Source of the DNA: Hyphomicrobium sp. CS1GBMeth3
Lineage (GTDB): Bacteria; Pseudomonadota; Alphaproteobacteria; Rhizobiales; Hyphomicrobiaceae
DNA: 64,000 nt
Assembly: GCF_900117455.1 (NCBI RefSeq)
Contig: NZ_FPHO01000002.1
Coordinates: forward strand, 558,001-622,000
Reading direction: 5' to 3'
In this document: positions 1-8,853 of the stretch, in pieces
Layout: every line of letters begins with the position of its first letter
Numbering within the stretch: position 1 is the stretch's first letter
The notes under the pieces: generated by a model
Database searches by the model: none
What the model was told of the DNA's origin: nothing
Seen by the model: only the letters and a program-made list of their open reading frames with translations
Made by a program: the position numbers and the translations under genes

Positions 1-354
1 CTCAAGATGGAGATCGTGCGCGAGGACCCGCCGGATCCTGAGGCGGGGACGCCCGGCGCCATCGAGGCCGTGGACCGTACGCTCGTGATGGGTCTTTACG
101 AGGATGTTGCAGTCCGCGTCGTTGGTGACGGGGAGAGCGCACGCGTTGACATCCGCTCGGCGTCGCGCTTCGGTCGCGCCGACATGGGCGCGAACGCCGA
201 AGGCGTGCGCGAGCTCACCAAGGAGATCCAGGCGCGCGTCGATGCCACCATGCCGACGGCCGAGGATGCCCGCGAAACGCGGCGCGCTAAGCAGGAGAAA
301 GCTGGCGGTCCCAAGTCGGATCGCCGTCGCAGGTCACGAGACCGCGAGCGATGA
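1..354 (+). CDS. DUF1499 family protein, C-terminal part (truncated by window edge)
   Basis: The reading frame is open to the left edge and ends at 354, so only the C-terminal 117 or so residues are present. The visible part carries the DUF1499 signature: a hydrophobic strand near MGLYEDVAVRV, then DIRSASRFGRADMGANAEGV, which matches the conserved D-x-R-S-x-S-R-x-G-x-x-D-x-G-x-N pattern. The tail after residue 90 is rich in Lys and Arg. DUF1499 has no established biochemical function that I know of. Its last 68 bases overlap the 3' end of the convergent hydrolase gene. The family call is good; the true start lies outside the window. Confidence 0.7.
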   Translation, partial: LKMEIVREDPPDPEAGTPGAIEAVDRTLVMGLYEDVAVRVVGDGESARVDIRSASRFGRADMGANAEGVRELTKEIQARVDATMPTAEDARETRRAKQEKAGGPKSDRRRRSRDRER

Positions 355-1195
355 GATGCTCGACGTGGGCTTGCACCGAAAGCGCAGCGGCGCTGGTCAG
401 CTTGCGGTCGATGGTCGGATAGATCACCGGCACGATGGACTGAATGGTGCCGACGCCCTCGCGGATGGCTTCCAACACCTGCTCCTCGCGCCAGCGGCGA
501 TGGAGGAGATAGGCGCGCACTGTGCGCTGCGCGTCCTCGAGGCGGCCACCGTGGCCGGGCAGGTAGACGCTTTCGGGCCGCACGAGCATCCGGGAGAGGG
601 ACTCGACGTAGTCGGCCATGGAGCCTTCGGGCGGCGCGACGAGCGTCGTGTTCCAGGCCATCACGTGGTCGCCTGAAAAGATGATGTTGCGGCCGGCGAG
701 CGCGAAGGCGAGGTGGTCCGGCGCGTGTCCCGGCGTGTGGATGGCTTCGAGACGCCATTCCTTCTCCGCGATGACGTCGCCGTCGGCAATCTTCACGTCG
801 GGCACGAAGACGTAGTCGATGAACTCGGCGCCTTGCGGCGTGGTCTCGGGGCCGACGGGCGCGAACGTCTCGCGGCCGTAACCGAGGATTGGCGCGCCCG
901 TTGCATCTTTCAGTGCGTCGGCGCCGTCGACGTGGTCGCGGTGCGCGTGCGTGACAATGATCTGGCGGATCGGCCGTCCGCCGGCAGCTTTCAGGATGGC
1001 GGCGAGGTGGGCCTCGTTCTTCGGGCCGGGATCGATGACGGCAAGCTCCGTCATGCCCAGAAGATACGTGTTGGTGCCCTTGAAGGTTAACGGGCTCGGA
1101 TTTTCGGCCACGATGCGCACGATGCCGGGGCTGACCGGAGCCGGTTCGCCGTAGGCGAACTGCATTGCGGTGTTGAAGGTGAGCTCGTGGGTCAT
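287..1195 (-). CDS. MBL-fold metallo-hydrolase, LACTB2-like
   Basis: A 302-residue metallo-beta-lactamase-fold hydrolase. The zinc-binding motif THAHRDH lies at residues 82-88 (His83, His85, Asp87, His88), followed by further metal ligands in the GDHVMAW segment and the GHGG segment near residue 215. The N-terminal NPSPLTFKGTNTYLLG block and a C-terminal winged-helix-like tail (about 225-295) resemble LACTB2/glyoxalase-II-like hydrolases. The substrate cannot be told from sequence. It is transcribed leftwards and overlaps the end of the convergent DUF1499 gene by 68 bases. No partner gene suggests a pathway. Confidence 0.85.
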   Translation of the reverse strand: MTHELTFNTAMQFAYGEPAPVSPGIVRIVAENPSPLTFKGTNTYLLGMTELAVIDPGPKNEAHLAAILKAAGGRPIRQIIVTHAHRDHVDGADALKDATGAPILGYGRETFAPVGPETTPQGAEFIDYVFVPDVKIADGDVIAEKEWRLEAIHTPGHAPDHLAFALAGRNIIFSGDHVMAWNTTLVAPPEGSMADYVESLSRMLVRPESVYLPGHGGRLEDAQRTVRAYLLHRRWREEQVLEAIREGVGTIQSIVPVIYPTIDRKLTSAAALSVQAHVEHLIARGLVTCDGDPTWDRQLSPA

Positions 1196-1302
1196 CGGAG
1201 GCCCTGGTTTCGTCAGTCAGGCCGGCGAACTTAGTGGATTGCGGTGGGTACGCCTAGGCGGCGGCGCGTCGCTCGTGCGCGGCTGGCGCTAACGGGCGCC
1301 TC

Positions 1303-2076
1303 TTAGTGTGGTGTTTCGAAAGAGGCTTGGTCGCGCAGCCGGAAGAGCACGTAGAGCGCGATCGCCGCGATCAGGCCCACGACGATCTCGGCGGCAACCG
1401 GTCCGTAGGCCGCGAGGGCCGCGATGCCGGCGGCATTGGCCGCCGCGTGAGCGCCGATGGCAGCGACGAGCCACAACAAGCTGCGCCGGACCACGGCCAT
1501 CAGCACCACGACAGCCAACGCCATGTGGAAGCACATGGCGAACACCCGCTCGAGTGCGCCGAACAGCGGCACGTAGGCCGGCGTTGCCCAGTAGCGCGCG
1601 GCCTCTTCGGCGAGGCTGTGCACCTCGGGGCTCTGGCCAGGCCGCGACGTGGTCGCCGGCATGCCGAGCGCCAGCATGCCGACGAGTTCCGCGCCCATCA
1701 GCGCGCCAAGAATGATGGCTTCCATCCCGCCGTGGCCGGCGCCGAACGTCACGGCGTCGTTCCACGTCCGCGCCTTGGGGATGACGTGGCGATAGGCGAA
1801 ATAGCGTGCGCCCTCCTCGAACAGCCCCGCGGTGAGCGCCAGGATCGCGACGTTCAAAATAGCTGCATAAAGAGGATTTGCGGCGGCTTGCTCGCCTGCA
1901 GGCAGAATCAAAGTCTGCAGAAGTGGAATGCGGAGGGCTTGCGCCGCGAGAAACGTAAGCGCACCCACGAGCAGCAAACTCGCCGGCGTGCCGAGACGGC
2001 GCACGAGCGTCCAGGCGAGTACGATGGGGAGCGCGATCATCAGCGCAACGGCTGCGGAGACGGTCGTTGCAAGCAT
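1303..2076 (-). CDS. YhfC-family intramembrane metalloprotease-like protein
   Basis: A 257-residue polytopic membrane protein with about seven hydrophobic segments. The diagnostic motifs are EEGAR at residues 87-91 and GHGGMEA at 114-120, with a further conserved His in the second half (FHMALAVV and GAHAAANA). This pattern fits the YhfC family, which is related to CAAX-type/PrsW intramembrane proteases. Nothing nearby identifies a substrate. A GGGAGGTG ribosome-binding-like sequence precedes the ATG at 2076. The family assignment is fairly secure; the protease activity is inferred from the family. Confidence 0.75.
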   Translation of the reverse strand: MLATTVSAAVALMIALPIVLAWTLVRRLGTPASLLLVGALTFLAAQALRIPLLQTLILPAGEQAAANPLYAAILNVAILALTAGLFEEGARYFAYRHVIPKARTWNDAVTFGAGHGGMEAIILGALMGAELVGMLALGMPATTSRPGQSPEVHSLAEEAARYWATPAYVPLFGALERVFAMCFHMALAVVVLMAVVRRSLLWLVAAIGAHAAANAAGIAALAAYGPVAAEIVVGLIAAIALYVLFRLRDQASFETPH

Positions 2077-2148
2077 GATGATGAGGCACCTCCCGTGCCT
2101 TTCACCATAACCCGCATCGATCGGTGTGCAACCGCTCTGGCCGCTGCG

Positions 2149-3144
2149 TCAGAGATTGAGCTGATAGCTGTGCGGAAGCCAGCGGTATGCTGATTGTCCG
2201 TCGCGCTCCAGGTAGCCTACCGACGGAAACGGCATGTGATAGCCGATGATGGGAATGCGGTCGGTTGCGAGCTTGTCGTAGACGCGTTTGCGCGTGATAG
2301 CTGCCTGCTCCCTGTCGATGTCGAACACACAATGCCAATCCGGGCGTGCCAGCGAGGCCACCTGATGGTGCGCGCAGTCGCCCCAGAAGTAGATCGCGCG
2401 GCCTTCACTCTCGATATGGAAGTTCAGATGGCCCGGCGTGTGGCCATAGGCCTCGACGGCGCGGATGCCGGGCACGACGTCGTCGCCGGGCTTCAGGAAC
2501 GTGAAACGGTCGGCGACAGGCTTGGTGTTGGTACGGAACACGGCGGCCATGCCCTCGATCTCGCCGGTGTGCTTCCCTTCGGGTGCCCAGAAGTCGTACT
2601 CGATCTGGCCGATATAGTAGCGCGCGTTGGGAAAGAGCGGCTTTCCGCCCTCGATCACGCCGCCGACGTGGTCGGGATGACCGTGGCTCAGCACGACGAT
2701 ATCGACGTCTTCCGGCTTGAAGCCCGCTTGCGCGAGATTGGCCGCGAGCCAGCCGCCGTCGGGGCGCTTCACGAAGCCGTTCTCGCCGTTGCCGGTGTCG
2801 AACAGGATGAGCTCGCGGCCGGTGTTGACGAGTGTCGGAGAGAAGCCTGGCTGGTAGCGCGCCTCCGGCAGCAGATTGTCGCGCATCAGCTGTTTGACGT
2901 CAGGCTCGGTCGCGTTGGCGCCGATGAGTGGGAAGGGGCCGTCGATGAAGACCTCCGAATCCGAGATGGTGGTGATCTCGAAGCTGCCGACCTTGTAGCG
3001 CCAGTATTTCGGCTGCCATGCGCCGAGGCTGGGCGCGGCGGCGACCGCCGGCGTCGCAAGGCCGGAGACGAGGGGGGCTGCCGTGAGACTCGCAGCGGTG
3101 GCGAGAAAGTTGCGGCGGCTCGGGCGGATGGGGCTTGTCGTCAT
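2149..3144 (-). CDS. Tat-exported MBL-fold metallo-hydrolase
   Basis: A 331-residue metallo-beta-lactamase-fold enzyme with a twin-arginine leader: SRRNFLATA at residues 9-17, then a hydrophobic stretch ending near VAAAP (residues 34-38). Zinc-binding residues appear in LSHGHPDH (His154, His156, Asp158, His159), with GHTPGH and GDCAHH downstream. The closest general match is the lactonase/quorum-quenching-like subgroup of the superfamily, but the substrate is not predictable. It is divergent from the AraC-type regulator that begins about 65 bases away, so the regulator could control it. The Tat signal places the mature protein in the periplasm. Confidence 0.85.
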   Translation of the reverse strand: MTTSPIRPSRRNFLATAASLTAAPLVSGLATPAVAAAPSLGAWQPKYWRYKVGSFEITTISDSEVFIDGPFPLIGANATEPDVKQLMRDNLLPEARYQPGFSPTLVNTGRELILFDTGNGENGFVKRPDGGWLAANLAQAGFKPEDVDIVVLSHGHPDHVGGVIEGGKPLFPNARYYIGQIEYDFWAPEGKHTGEIEGMAAVFRTNTKPVADRFTFLKPGDDVVPGIRAVEAYGHTPGHLNFHIESEGRAIYFWGDCAHHQVASLARPDWHCVFDIDREQAAITRKRVYDKLATDRIPIIGYHMPFPSVGYLERDGQSAYRWLPHSYQLNL

Positions 3145-3209
3145 TGAGGCTTGGGCTCCTGCTTGCTATGCGCAATGTGCTACGATTAGCGCGCTCAAGG
3201 GGACCGCAC

Positions 3210-3995
3210 TTGTACGAACGTGCTGCCAGTCCTGATCGAGATGCCGGTGCGCTACTGCCGATCTGGTACGTGGACGCGCGCCGGGCGCTGTTCGTCGGGC
3301 CGCTCGGCTACAATGCTCCACACGCGCACAGCGTGCCGGTCTATCTGGCGGGGCTCTATGAACCGTTCCGCCTGCGGATCAACGGCGGGCCGTGGCGGCA
3401 TTGCCGGACAGCGGCGATCCCGGCAGGCGTGTCCTACGAGTTCGATGTCGCGGGCCAGCCTCTTGCCGTGTTCTACCTCGAACCGAGCGAAGCGGGCGTC
3501 GAGGCGCTGGTGCCGCTCGTAGGGGAGGCGGACGAGGCCGACGGCGCGCGCTGCGGGCAAGGCGGTGCGTTCTCGCTGTTCCGTGACCTTTACGAATCCC
3601 CCGACGGGGGGGGCGATGCCGGAGCAGCGCTCGACAGCGTGCTCGCCTACTCGAAAGCGTGTGGGCGGCGTGCCTTCGATGCCAGGATTGCCGTGGCGGT
3701 GGCCTTGCTCTCGGATCCTGACCGTGCCCTGCCCGTCGGAGAGGCGGCGCGCTTAGCCGGGCTTTCTCCGTCGCGTTTTCAGCATCTCTTTGCGCGCGAA
3801 GTTGGCGTGCCGTTCCGCCGCTTCCGGTCATGGCAGCGGCTGCGGCACGCGATCAGTGGCATCGCATCCGGCGCGAGCTTCACCGCTGCTGCGCACGACG
3901 CGGGCTTCTTCGATCAGGCGCACTTCGCGCGCACGTTTCGCCAGACGTTCGGCGCGCCTGCGTCGCCCAGCTTGCGCCGCGTGCGGCGCGGGTAG
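3210..3995 (+). CDS. AraC family transcriptional regulator
   Basis: The protein has an N-terminal cupin-like sensing region and a C-terminal AraC-type double helix-turn-helix: EAARLAGLSPSRFQHLFAREVGVPF, then the second helix pair ending in DQAHFARTFRQTFGAP. I chose the TTG at 3210 because AAGGGGA (3196-3203) sits six bases upstream. In-frame ATGs at 3168 and 3135 are alternatives, but the second would overlap the start of the divergent Tat hydrolase. With the TTG start the protein is 261 residues. The divergent arrangement suggests control of that hydrolase or autoregulation. The inducer is unknown. Confidence 0.8.
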   Translation: MYERAASPDRDAGALLPIWYVDARRALFVGPLGYNAPHAHSVPVYLAGLYEPFRLRINGGPWRHCRTAAIPAGVSYEFDVAGQPLAVFYLEPSEAGVEALVPLVGEADEADGARCGQGGAFSLFRDLYESPDGGGDAGAALDSVLAYSKACGRRAFDARIAVAVALLSDPDRALPVGEAARLAGLSPSRFQHLFAREVGVPFRRFRSWQRLRHAISGIASGASFTAAAHDAGFFDQAHFARTFRQTFGAPASPSLRRVRRG

Positions 3996-4001
3996 CATCC
4001 T

Positions 4002-5387
4002 TTACGCGCTCTTCGCCAGGCCGGCCGCTTCGAGCGCGGCTGCAACGCGCAGGCAGAGATCCTCGCGCCACGGCGGGGCGATGACCTGGATGCCGTAGGG
4101 CATGGCTGCTGCCTCCCGCACGGGCACGGCCGCCACAGGCAGGCCAACGAACGAGATCGGCTGCGTATAGATGCCCATGTGCGCGCGCAGCGGCACGTCC
4201 TTGCCGCCGATGGAGATCGTCTTTTGGCCGATGAGCGGGGCGCTCGTCGGCGTTGCCGGCGCGAGGATCACGTCGTAGCGGCTGAATGTCTCCGCCATGA
4301 GGTCTTCGAACACGCGGCGAAAGCGTTGCGCGGCGACGTACCATGACGCGGGCAACAGGGCTCCGGCGAGGAACCGGTCGCGTGTGTCGGGGTCAAAGTC
4401 CGCCGGACGCCGGCGCAGCCGCTCAAGGTGCAAAGCGCTGCCCTCGGCGTTGGTGATCAGGAAGGCCGAGGCGCGCGCTTCGGCAGCGCGTGGGATGTCG
4501 ATCGCGTCGCTGACGTCGAGGGCCTGGGCGGCGCGGTCGAGCGCGGCGAGTGCGCCCGGTTCCGCGTCGGCGCGGAAGTAGCCGGTGGCGACCGCGATGC
4601 GCAGGCCGTCGTGGCCTTTCGCGATTTCACGCGTGACGTGCTCGACGGGGCGGCGCGCGCAAACGGGATCCGAGGCGTCGTGGCCCTGCAGCACGTCGTA
4701 GACGAGGCCGAGGTCTGCCACCGAGCGTGCGAACGGGCCCAGGTGGTCGAGGCTGTCGCAGAACGGGAACGTGCCCGTGCGCGGCAGGCGGCCGTACGTG
4801 GGCTTCAGGCCGTAAAGTCCGCAAAAGGCTGCCGGTACGCGGATCGAGCCGTTGGTATCGGAGCCGAGCGCGATCGGCACGAAGCCGGCTGCCACGGCGG
4901 CCGCCGAGCCGCCGGACGAGCCGCCGGTCATGCGCGTCGTGTCGAGCGGGTTGTGCGAGGGGCCGTAGTGCGCGTTCTCGCCGGTGAAATCGTAGGCGTA
5001 CTCACCCATGTTGAGGGCGCCGAGCAACACCGCGCCGGCAGCCCGCATGCGTTCGATCAGTAGCGCGTCGTCTGTCGCGCGAGGACCGGCGGCATTGATC
5101 TTCGAGCCGGCCCGCGTGGGGAGTCCGGCGACGGCGTAAAGGTTCTTGACCGCGTACGGCACGCCCGCGAGCGGCCCGAGCTGTTGGCCTTCGGCCCGGG
5201 CGCGGTCGATGGCCCGTGCTTCGGCGAGCGCGCGCTCGCGCGTGATGTCGGTGAACGCGTTGATGTCGCCGTCGCGCGCGTCGATGTCGGCGAGCGCAGC
5301 ACGCGCGAGGTCTTCGGCTGACACATCGCCGCGTGCGACGGCGCGTGCGATCTCAGCCGCACCGTTTGGACGTATGGTCGTTGTCAT
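4002..5387 (-). CDS. atzE: AtzE-type amidase (amidase signature family)
   Basis: An amidase-signature enzyme of 461 residues from the ATG at 5387; an ATG at 5399 would add four residues. The Ser-cisSer-Lys site is visible: Lys in [11 protein letters not shown], the [14 protein letters not shown] segment, and [20 protein letters not shown] carrying the nucleophile. The DTNGSIRVP form, with Asn instead of the second Gly of GatA, is like AtzE, the 1-carboxybiuret hydrolase. The start at 5387 overlaps the stop of the upstream small gene as ATGA, which suggests coupled translation. The true substrate is open; a related ureide or amide is equally possible. Confidence 0.75.
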   Translation of the reverse strand: MTTTIRPNGAAEIARAVARGDVSAEDLARAALADIDARDGDINAFTDITRERALAEARAIDRARAEGQQLGPLAGVPYAVKNLYAVAGLPTRAGSKINAAGPRATDDALLIERMRAAGAVLLGALNMGEYAYDFTGENAHYGPSHNPLDTTRMTGGSSGGSAAAVAAGFVPIALGSDTNGSIRVPAAFCGLYGLKPTYGRLPRTGTFPFCDSLDHLGPFARSVADLGLVYDVLQGHDASDPVCARRPVEHVTREIAKGHDGLRIAVATGYFRADAEPGALAALDRAAQALDVSDAIDIPRAAEARASAFLITNAEGSALHLERLRRRPADFDPDTRDRFLAGALLPASWYVAAQRFRRVFEDLMAETFSRYDVILAPATPTSAPLIGQKTISIGGKDVPLRAHMGIYTQPISFVGLPVAAVPVREAAAMPYGIQVIAPPWREDLCLRVAAALEAAGLAKSA

Positions 5388-5578
5388 TCCGTCGACCATG
5401 GCGTGAAGACGGGTGCGGCTTCGGTGGCGGCGGCCGCGCCGGTGCCTTCGACGAGTGCGGCCATGTTACGCGCAACCTCGAAGAAGGCAGCGACGTTCGG
5501 CTTCCATTCGGGCGCGATGCTGAGACCGAGCCCAGCCGCTGCCGCATCTATCCAGGTCGATGTGTCTTCCGTCGCCAT
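5384..5578 (-). CDS. atzG: AtzG-like small subunit (DUF4089)
   Basis: A 64-residue protein starting at the ATG at 5578, with AAGGA nine bases upstream; an upstream GTG at 5596 has no better signal. It matches the DUF4089 pattern: a helical WIDAAAAGLGLSIAPEWKPNV segment followed by a second helix (FFEVARNMAALVEG). AtzG is a GatC-like partner that wraps around and stabilises AtzE. Here the gene lies directly upstream of the AtzE-type amidase with a four-base overlap, which strongly supports a two-subunit enzyme. It is too short to judge substrate preference. Confidence 0.75.
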   Translation of the reverse strand: MATEDTSTWIDAAAAGLGLSIAPEWKPNVAAFFEVARNMAALVEGTGAAAATEAAPVFTPWSTE

Positions 5579-5712
5579 GCCGTGTCGTCCTTGCACTGCA
5601 CCTCGTGAATTCCGATCTACCGTAGTAGCCGGCAGGGGACTGACAAGAGGGAACTTTGGCGCGTTGCACGACGACTCGCTATGTTGTCATCGCACATGAG
5701 CAGGAGGACCTA

Positions 5713-6630
5713 ATGAGCTGGCAGCCTTGTGATGATCCCAAGCCAGGCGACCCGGCCTCTTGCGACGCGATCGAGCATATCATCGTGCCCCGCGCGCGTG
5801 ACCTCGGCGGGTTTGAGGTTCGTCGTGCGCTGCCGGCGTCCGAGACGCAGATGGTCGGTCCTTTTATCTTTTTCGACCAGATGGGGCCGGCCGAGTTTCT
5901 GATCGGAAATGGCATTGACGTGCGCCCGCATCCGCACATCGGACTGGCGACGGTCACTTATCTGTTCGCCGGTGAGCTGATGCACCGCGACAGCCTCGGC
6001 ACTGAGCTCGCCATCAGGCCGGGGGAATTGAACCTGATGTCTGCCGGGCGCGGCATCGTGCACTCGGAGCGCTCGAGCGTCGAGGCGCGGCAGACGGGGT
6101 CTCGGCTGTTCGGCATTCAGGCGTGGGCAGCCTTGCCCCAAACGCACGAGGAGGCCCCGCCGGACTTTGCGCATTACAGCTCGACGGAGCTGCCGCGCAT
6201 CATGGGCGAGGGCAAGACCGTGCGCCTCATCATGGGCTCGCTCTACGGCGCGCAGTCGCCGGCGCGCTTTCCGCACGACTGTTTCTATGCCGAGGCGGTG
6301 CTGGCTCCCGGAGCCGTGCTGCCGCTCGACCCCGAGCACGACGAACGGGCGATCTACATCGTTTCGGGGGAGATCGACATCGCCGGGCAGACGTTCTCGC
6401 CCGGGCGCTTGCTCGTATTCCGGCCCGGCGACCGCATTTCGATCCTTGCTAACTCCATGGCGCGGCTGATGCTGGTCGGGGGCGAGCCGATGGACGGTCC
6501 GCGGCACATCTGGTGGAATTTCGTTTCTTCATCAAACGACCGTATCGCCGCCGCAAAGGCCGACTGGAAAGCGCGGCGATTCTCGCCGGTGCCGGCTGAC
6601 GGTGAGGAGTTCATTCCGTTACCTGAATGA
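5713..6630 (+). CDS. Pirin family protein
   Basis: A 305-residue bicupin protein. The N-terminal pirin domain includes [14 protein letters not shown] and the metal-binding [15 protein letters not shown], with a further His and Glu in MHRDSLG and HSERS. The C-terminal cupin (about 170-290) contains [14 protein letters not shown] and FRPGDRISI segments. Pirins bind iron or act as quercetin-2,3-dioxygenase-like enzymes; the role here is unknown. I chose the ATG at 5713 because AGGAGG lies at 5702-5707, although the frame is open further upstream. It stands alone, divergent from the AtzG/AtzE pair. Confidence 0.85.
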   Translation: MSWQPCDDPKPGDPASCDAIEHIIVPRARDLGGFEVRRALPASETQMVGPFIFFDQMGPAEFLIGNGIDVRPHPHIGLATVTYLFAGELMHRDSLGTELAIRPGELNLMSAGRGIVHSERSSVEARQTGSRLFGIQAWAALPQTHEEAPPDFAHYSSTELPRIMGEGKTVRLIMGSLYGAQSPARFPHDCFYAEAVLAPGAVLPLDPEHDERAIYIVSGEIDIAGQTFSPGRLLVFRPGDRISILANSMARLMLVGGEPMDGPRHIWWNFVSSSNDRIAAAKADWKARRFSPVPADGEEFIPLPE

Positions 6631-6722
6631 TTTACGGCCTCGGCGCCGAAGAATGGCATATGCGCCGGCCGCAATAGGCGCTACCAATAGGACGCCGTGG
6701 AGCCATAAAGCCGGAGATGCTC

Positions 6723-7100
6723 ATGTCCCAGAATCCGTTCGAAATCCCCCAGCAGGTGCGCGATCTCGCTGAGAAGAACGTTGATCAGGCTCGCGTAGCC
6801 TACGGCCAGTTCATCGACGCGATGACTCAGGCGATGAGCTTCTGGACCAAGTCGTTACCCCCCAACGATATGTCGGCTGGGTTCCGAGCAGTGCAGGATC
6901 GCGCCACGAAGTTCGCCAAGCAGAACGCCGAGGCGGCATTTGGGCTGGCGAGCGATCTTGCGAGCGCCAAGGACATCCAGGAGATTCTCGCGCACCAGAG
7001 CCGGTTCGCGCAGCAGCAGATGCAAGCCTATGCCTTGCAGGCACAGGAGCTGGGACGGCTCGTGGCCGAGGCCATGCAGAACCTGCAGCCGAGGAAGTAG
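6723..7100 (+). CDS. Phasin family protein
   Basis: A 125-residue, almost wholly helical protein. It begins with the typical phasin lead NPFEIPQQVRDLAEKNVDQARVAY and continues with amphipathic helices such as KFAKQNAEAAFGLASDLASAKD and a Gln-rich C-terminal helix. Phasins coat polyhydroxyalkanoate granules, and some shorter ones act more generally as helical surface proteins. I prefer the ATG at 6723 to the in-frame ATG at 6717, because CGGAG (6712-6716) is then six bases upstream. No phaC or phaZ gene is in the window. Confidence 0.8.
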   Translation: MSQNPFEIPQQVRDLAEKNVDQARVAYGQFIDAMTQAMSFWTKSLPPNDMSAGFRAVQDRATKFAKQNAEAAFGLASDLASAKDIQEILAHQSRFAQQQMQAYALQAQELGRLVAEAMQNLQPRK

Positions 7101-7366
7101 TTCGACGAAGGGCACATCGCGGGCGCCCGCCGCGGCGCTGCGCGGGTGTGCTGTGCAACTATCGAAAAGTCGTCTCTTGCCTTAACGGAGCGTGTACTTC
7201 GCGCGCGCTCGGCAATTGCGGCGATATCGCCCCCTATACATTGCTCGATCACCAGCGAGCCGTCCGGATCCGACGACAGACGGTTTGCGATATCAATGTT
7301 GCGAGGGTTGGCTGATCAGTCCGATCGGGCTAAACGCCACCGAGTCCCTAGCTCGGAGGCATGCAC

Positions 7367-8482
7367 ATGCAGATTTGCACCCTTCGCGCGGCATGCATTG
7401 CCATTGTCGCACTTCTCGCCTTAGGCGCTTCAGCCCCGACAGAGGCCCAGCAAACCGGACAGAGCTCGCCACCGACCAAGCCGGACACCCTCAGGGTCGG
7501 GCTCTATGTCAGTCCGCCCTTCGTGATGAAGGATGGCGGGCGCTATACCGGAATGGCTATAGAGCTTTGGGAAATGCTCGCTCAAAAGCTTGTCCTCCAC
7601 TTTGACTATGTGGAGTTCGGTACGGTTGGCGAGATCGCAGATGCTGCGGCCGAGGGTACGATCGATGTCGCGGTCACAAACCTGACCATTACGCGATCAC
7701 GCGCTCAACGCATCGATTTCACCCATCCCTGGTTCGATGCGGGCCTGCGCGTCATGGTCAATAGCGACCAGAGCACGAGTTTCGGCGACGTCTTTACAGG
7801 TCTCGAGCAGTCCGGCCACCTGCGCGCCTACGCTTGGATCGCTGCCGTGATCCTCTTTGCTACGGTCTTGCTTACGGCCATCGACCGGCATTTCGATCGG
7901 GACTTTCCGCGCCGGTGGCGCGACGGCATCGGTGAGAGCTTCTATACGGTGATGTCGGTTGCCACGTCGGGAAAGCCTCCGGCGCGCAAGAATCTCTTCG
8001 GTTGGATCGGCCGCATTTGGCAGGGGATCTGGCTCGTCAGCGGGGTAGCGGTGCTCGCCTACGCCACGTCCTCCGTGACGAGCGTGATGACTACCCTCGC
8101 GATGAGCAACCAGATCAACAGCGTTGCGGACCTGGATGGGCGGCGCGTGGGCGTTTTCACCGGGTCCGTGGCGGAGAGCTACGCCCGTGAGTCCGACCTC
8201 GACGGCCGTGCCTTTCCCAACATCGAAAAGGCGGTGGCGGCGCTGCTCGAGGGACGCATCGCGGCGGTGATCGGCGACGCCCCCGTGCTCGAGTATCACG
8301 CTCATACGTCTCCACATCTGCCCGTCGCGGTCGTGGGGGCGATCTTCGAGCCGGACAAGTACGGCTTCGGGCTGCCAAGGGGCAGCGCGTTAACGCGGCC
8401 CTTCACCGTAGAACTGATCGGCGCTCACGAAAGCGGTATGATCGAGCAGATCCGCAGGAAATACTTCGGTGAGGCGTCGTGA
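7367..8482 (+). CDS. Prokaryotic ionotropic-glutamate-receptor-like channel
   Basis: A 371-residue protein starting at ATG 7367 (GGAGG at 7355-7359). A signal peptide covers residues 1-28. The ligand-binding domain is split as in GluR0: lobe S1 (about 40-145, with VGLYVSPPFV, GTIDVAVTNLTIT and IDFTHPWFDAG), a membrane helix at about 155-172, a pore loop (SFYTVMSVATSGK, about 191-203), a second helix at about 214-245, then lobe S2 (about 250-365, GRRVGVFTGSVAE and AVIGDAPVLEY). The usual TVGYG potassium filter is replaced by SVATSG. The topology predicts a ligand-gated channel, but ion selectivity and ligand are unknown. A plain solute-binding protein is unlikely because of the two internal membrane helices. 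Confidence 0.75.
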   Translation: MQICTLRAACIAIVALLALGASAPTEAQQTGQSSPPTKPDTLRVGLYVSPPFVMKDGGRYTGMAIELWEMLAQKLVLHFDYVEFGTVGEIADAAAEGTIDVAVTNLTITRSRAQRIDFTHPWFDAGLRVMVNSDQSTSFGDVFTGLEQSGHLRAYAWIAAVILFATVLLTAIDRHFDRDFPRRWRDGIGESFYTVMSVATSGKPPARKNLFGWIGRIWQGIWLVSGVAVLAYATSSVTSVMTTLAMSNQINSVADLDGRRVGVFTGSVAESYARESDLDGRAFPNIEKAVAALLEGRIAAVIGDAPVLEYHAHTSPHLPVAVVGAIFEPDKYGFGLPRGSALTRPFTVELIGAHESGMIEQIRRKYFGEAS

Positions 8483-8853
8483 CGGTGCGGTGGAGCAGGG
8501 CCGTGTGTTTGTGCCAGTCGGTCGGGTGGGGAGGGGCTCCTTACCTAAAGGTTTAACATCAACGTTGTGTGGGCATTTTTCTTTTCATTAGCAAATTGGT
8601 CTGATTAGATTCGGAGAGGGTACGCCGCAAACCATATCCCTCCGTATAGTTTCGCTTGTCCGCAATGACTAATTGAATGAGCCGCATTTTGAACCTCGAA
8701 TGGACTTTGCCGGGCTGTCTTTCGGTCAATCGATTCACGCTACTGCTCCTCGCCTCATAGGGGCATGGAGGGCTGTTCGTTCTGCCATGCCGCTGCACCA
8801 AGTTGGACCATCTCAGATCACGTTAGACATATTACAGAGGTTTTCTCACCGAG
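8483..8853. other. Intergenic region, AT-richer, no gene seen
   Basis: A 371-base gap between the channel gene and the first GT87 gene. It is visibly more AT-rich than its surroundings (for example GGTTTAACATCAACG and TTTTTCTTTTCATTAGC around 8550-8600). Short open frames exist on both strands, but none has a good ribosome-binding site or a recognisable family. It probably carries the promoter of the glycosyltransferase gene at 8854. Confidence 0.5.
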
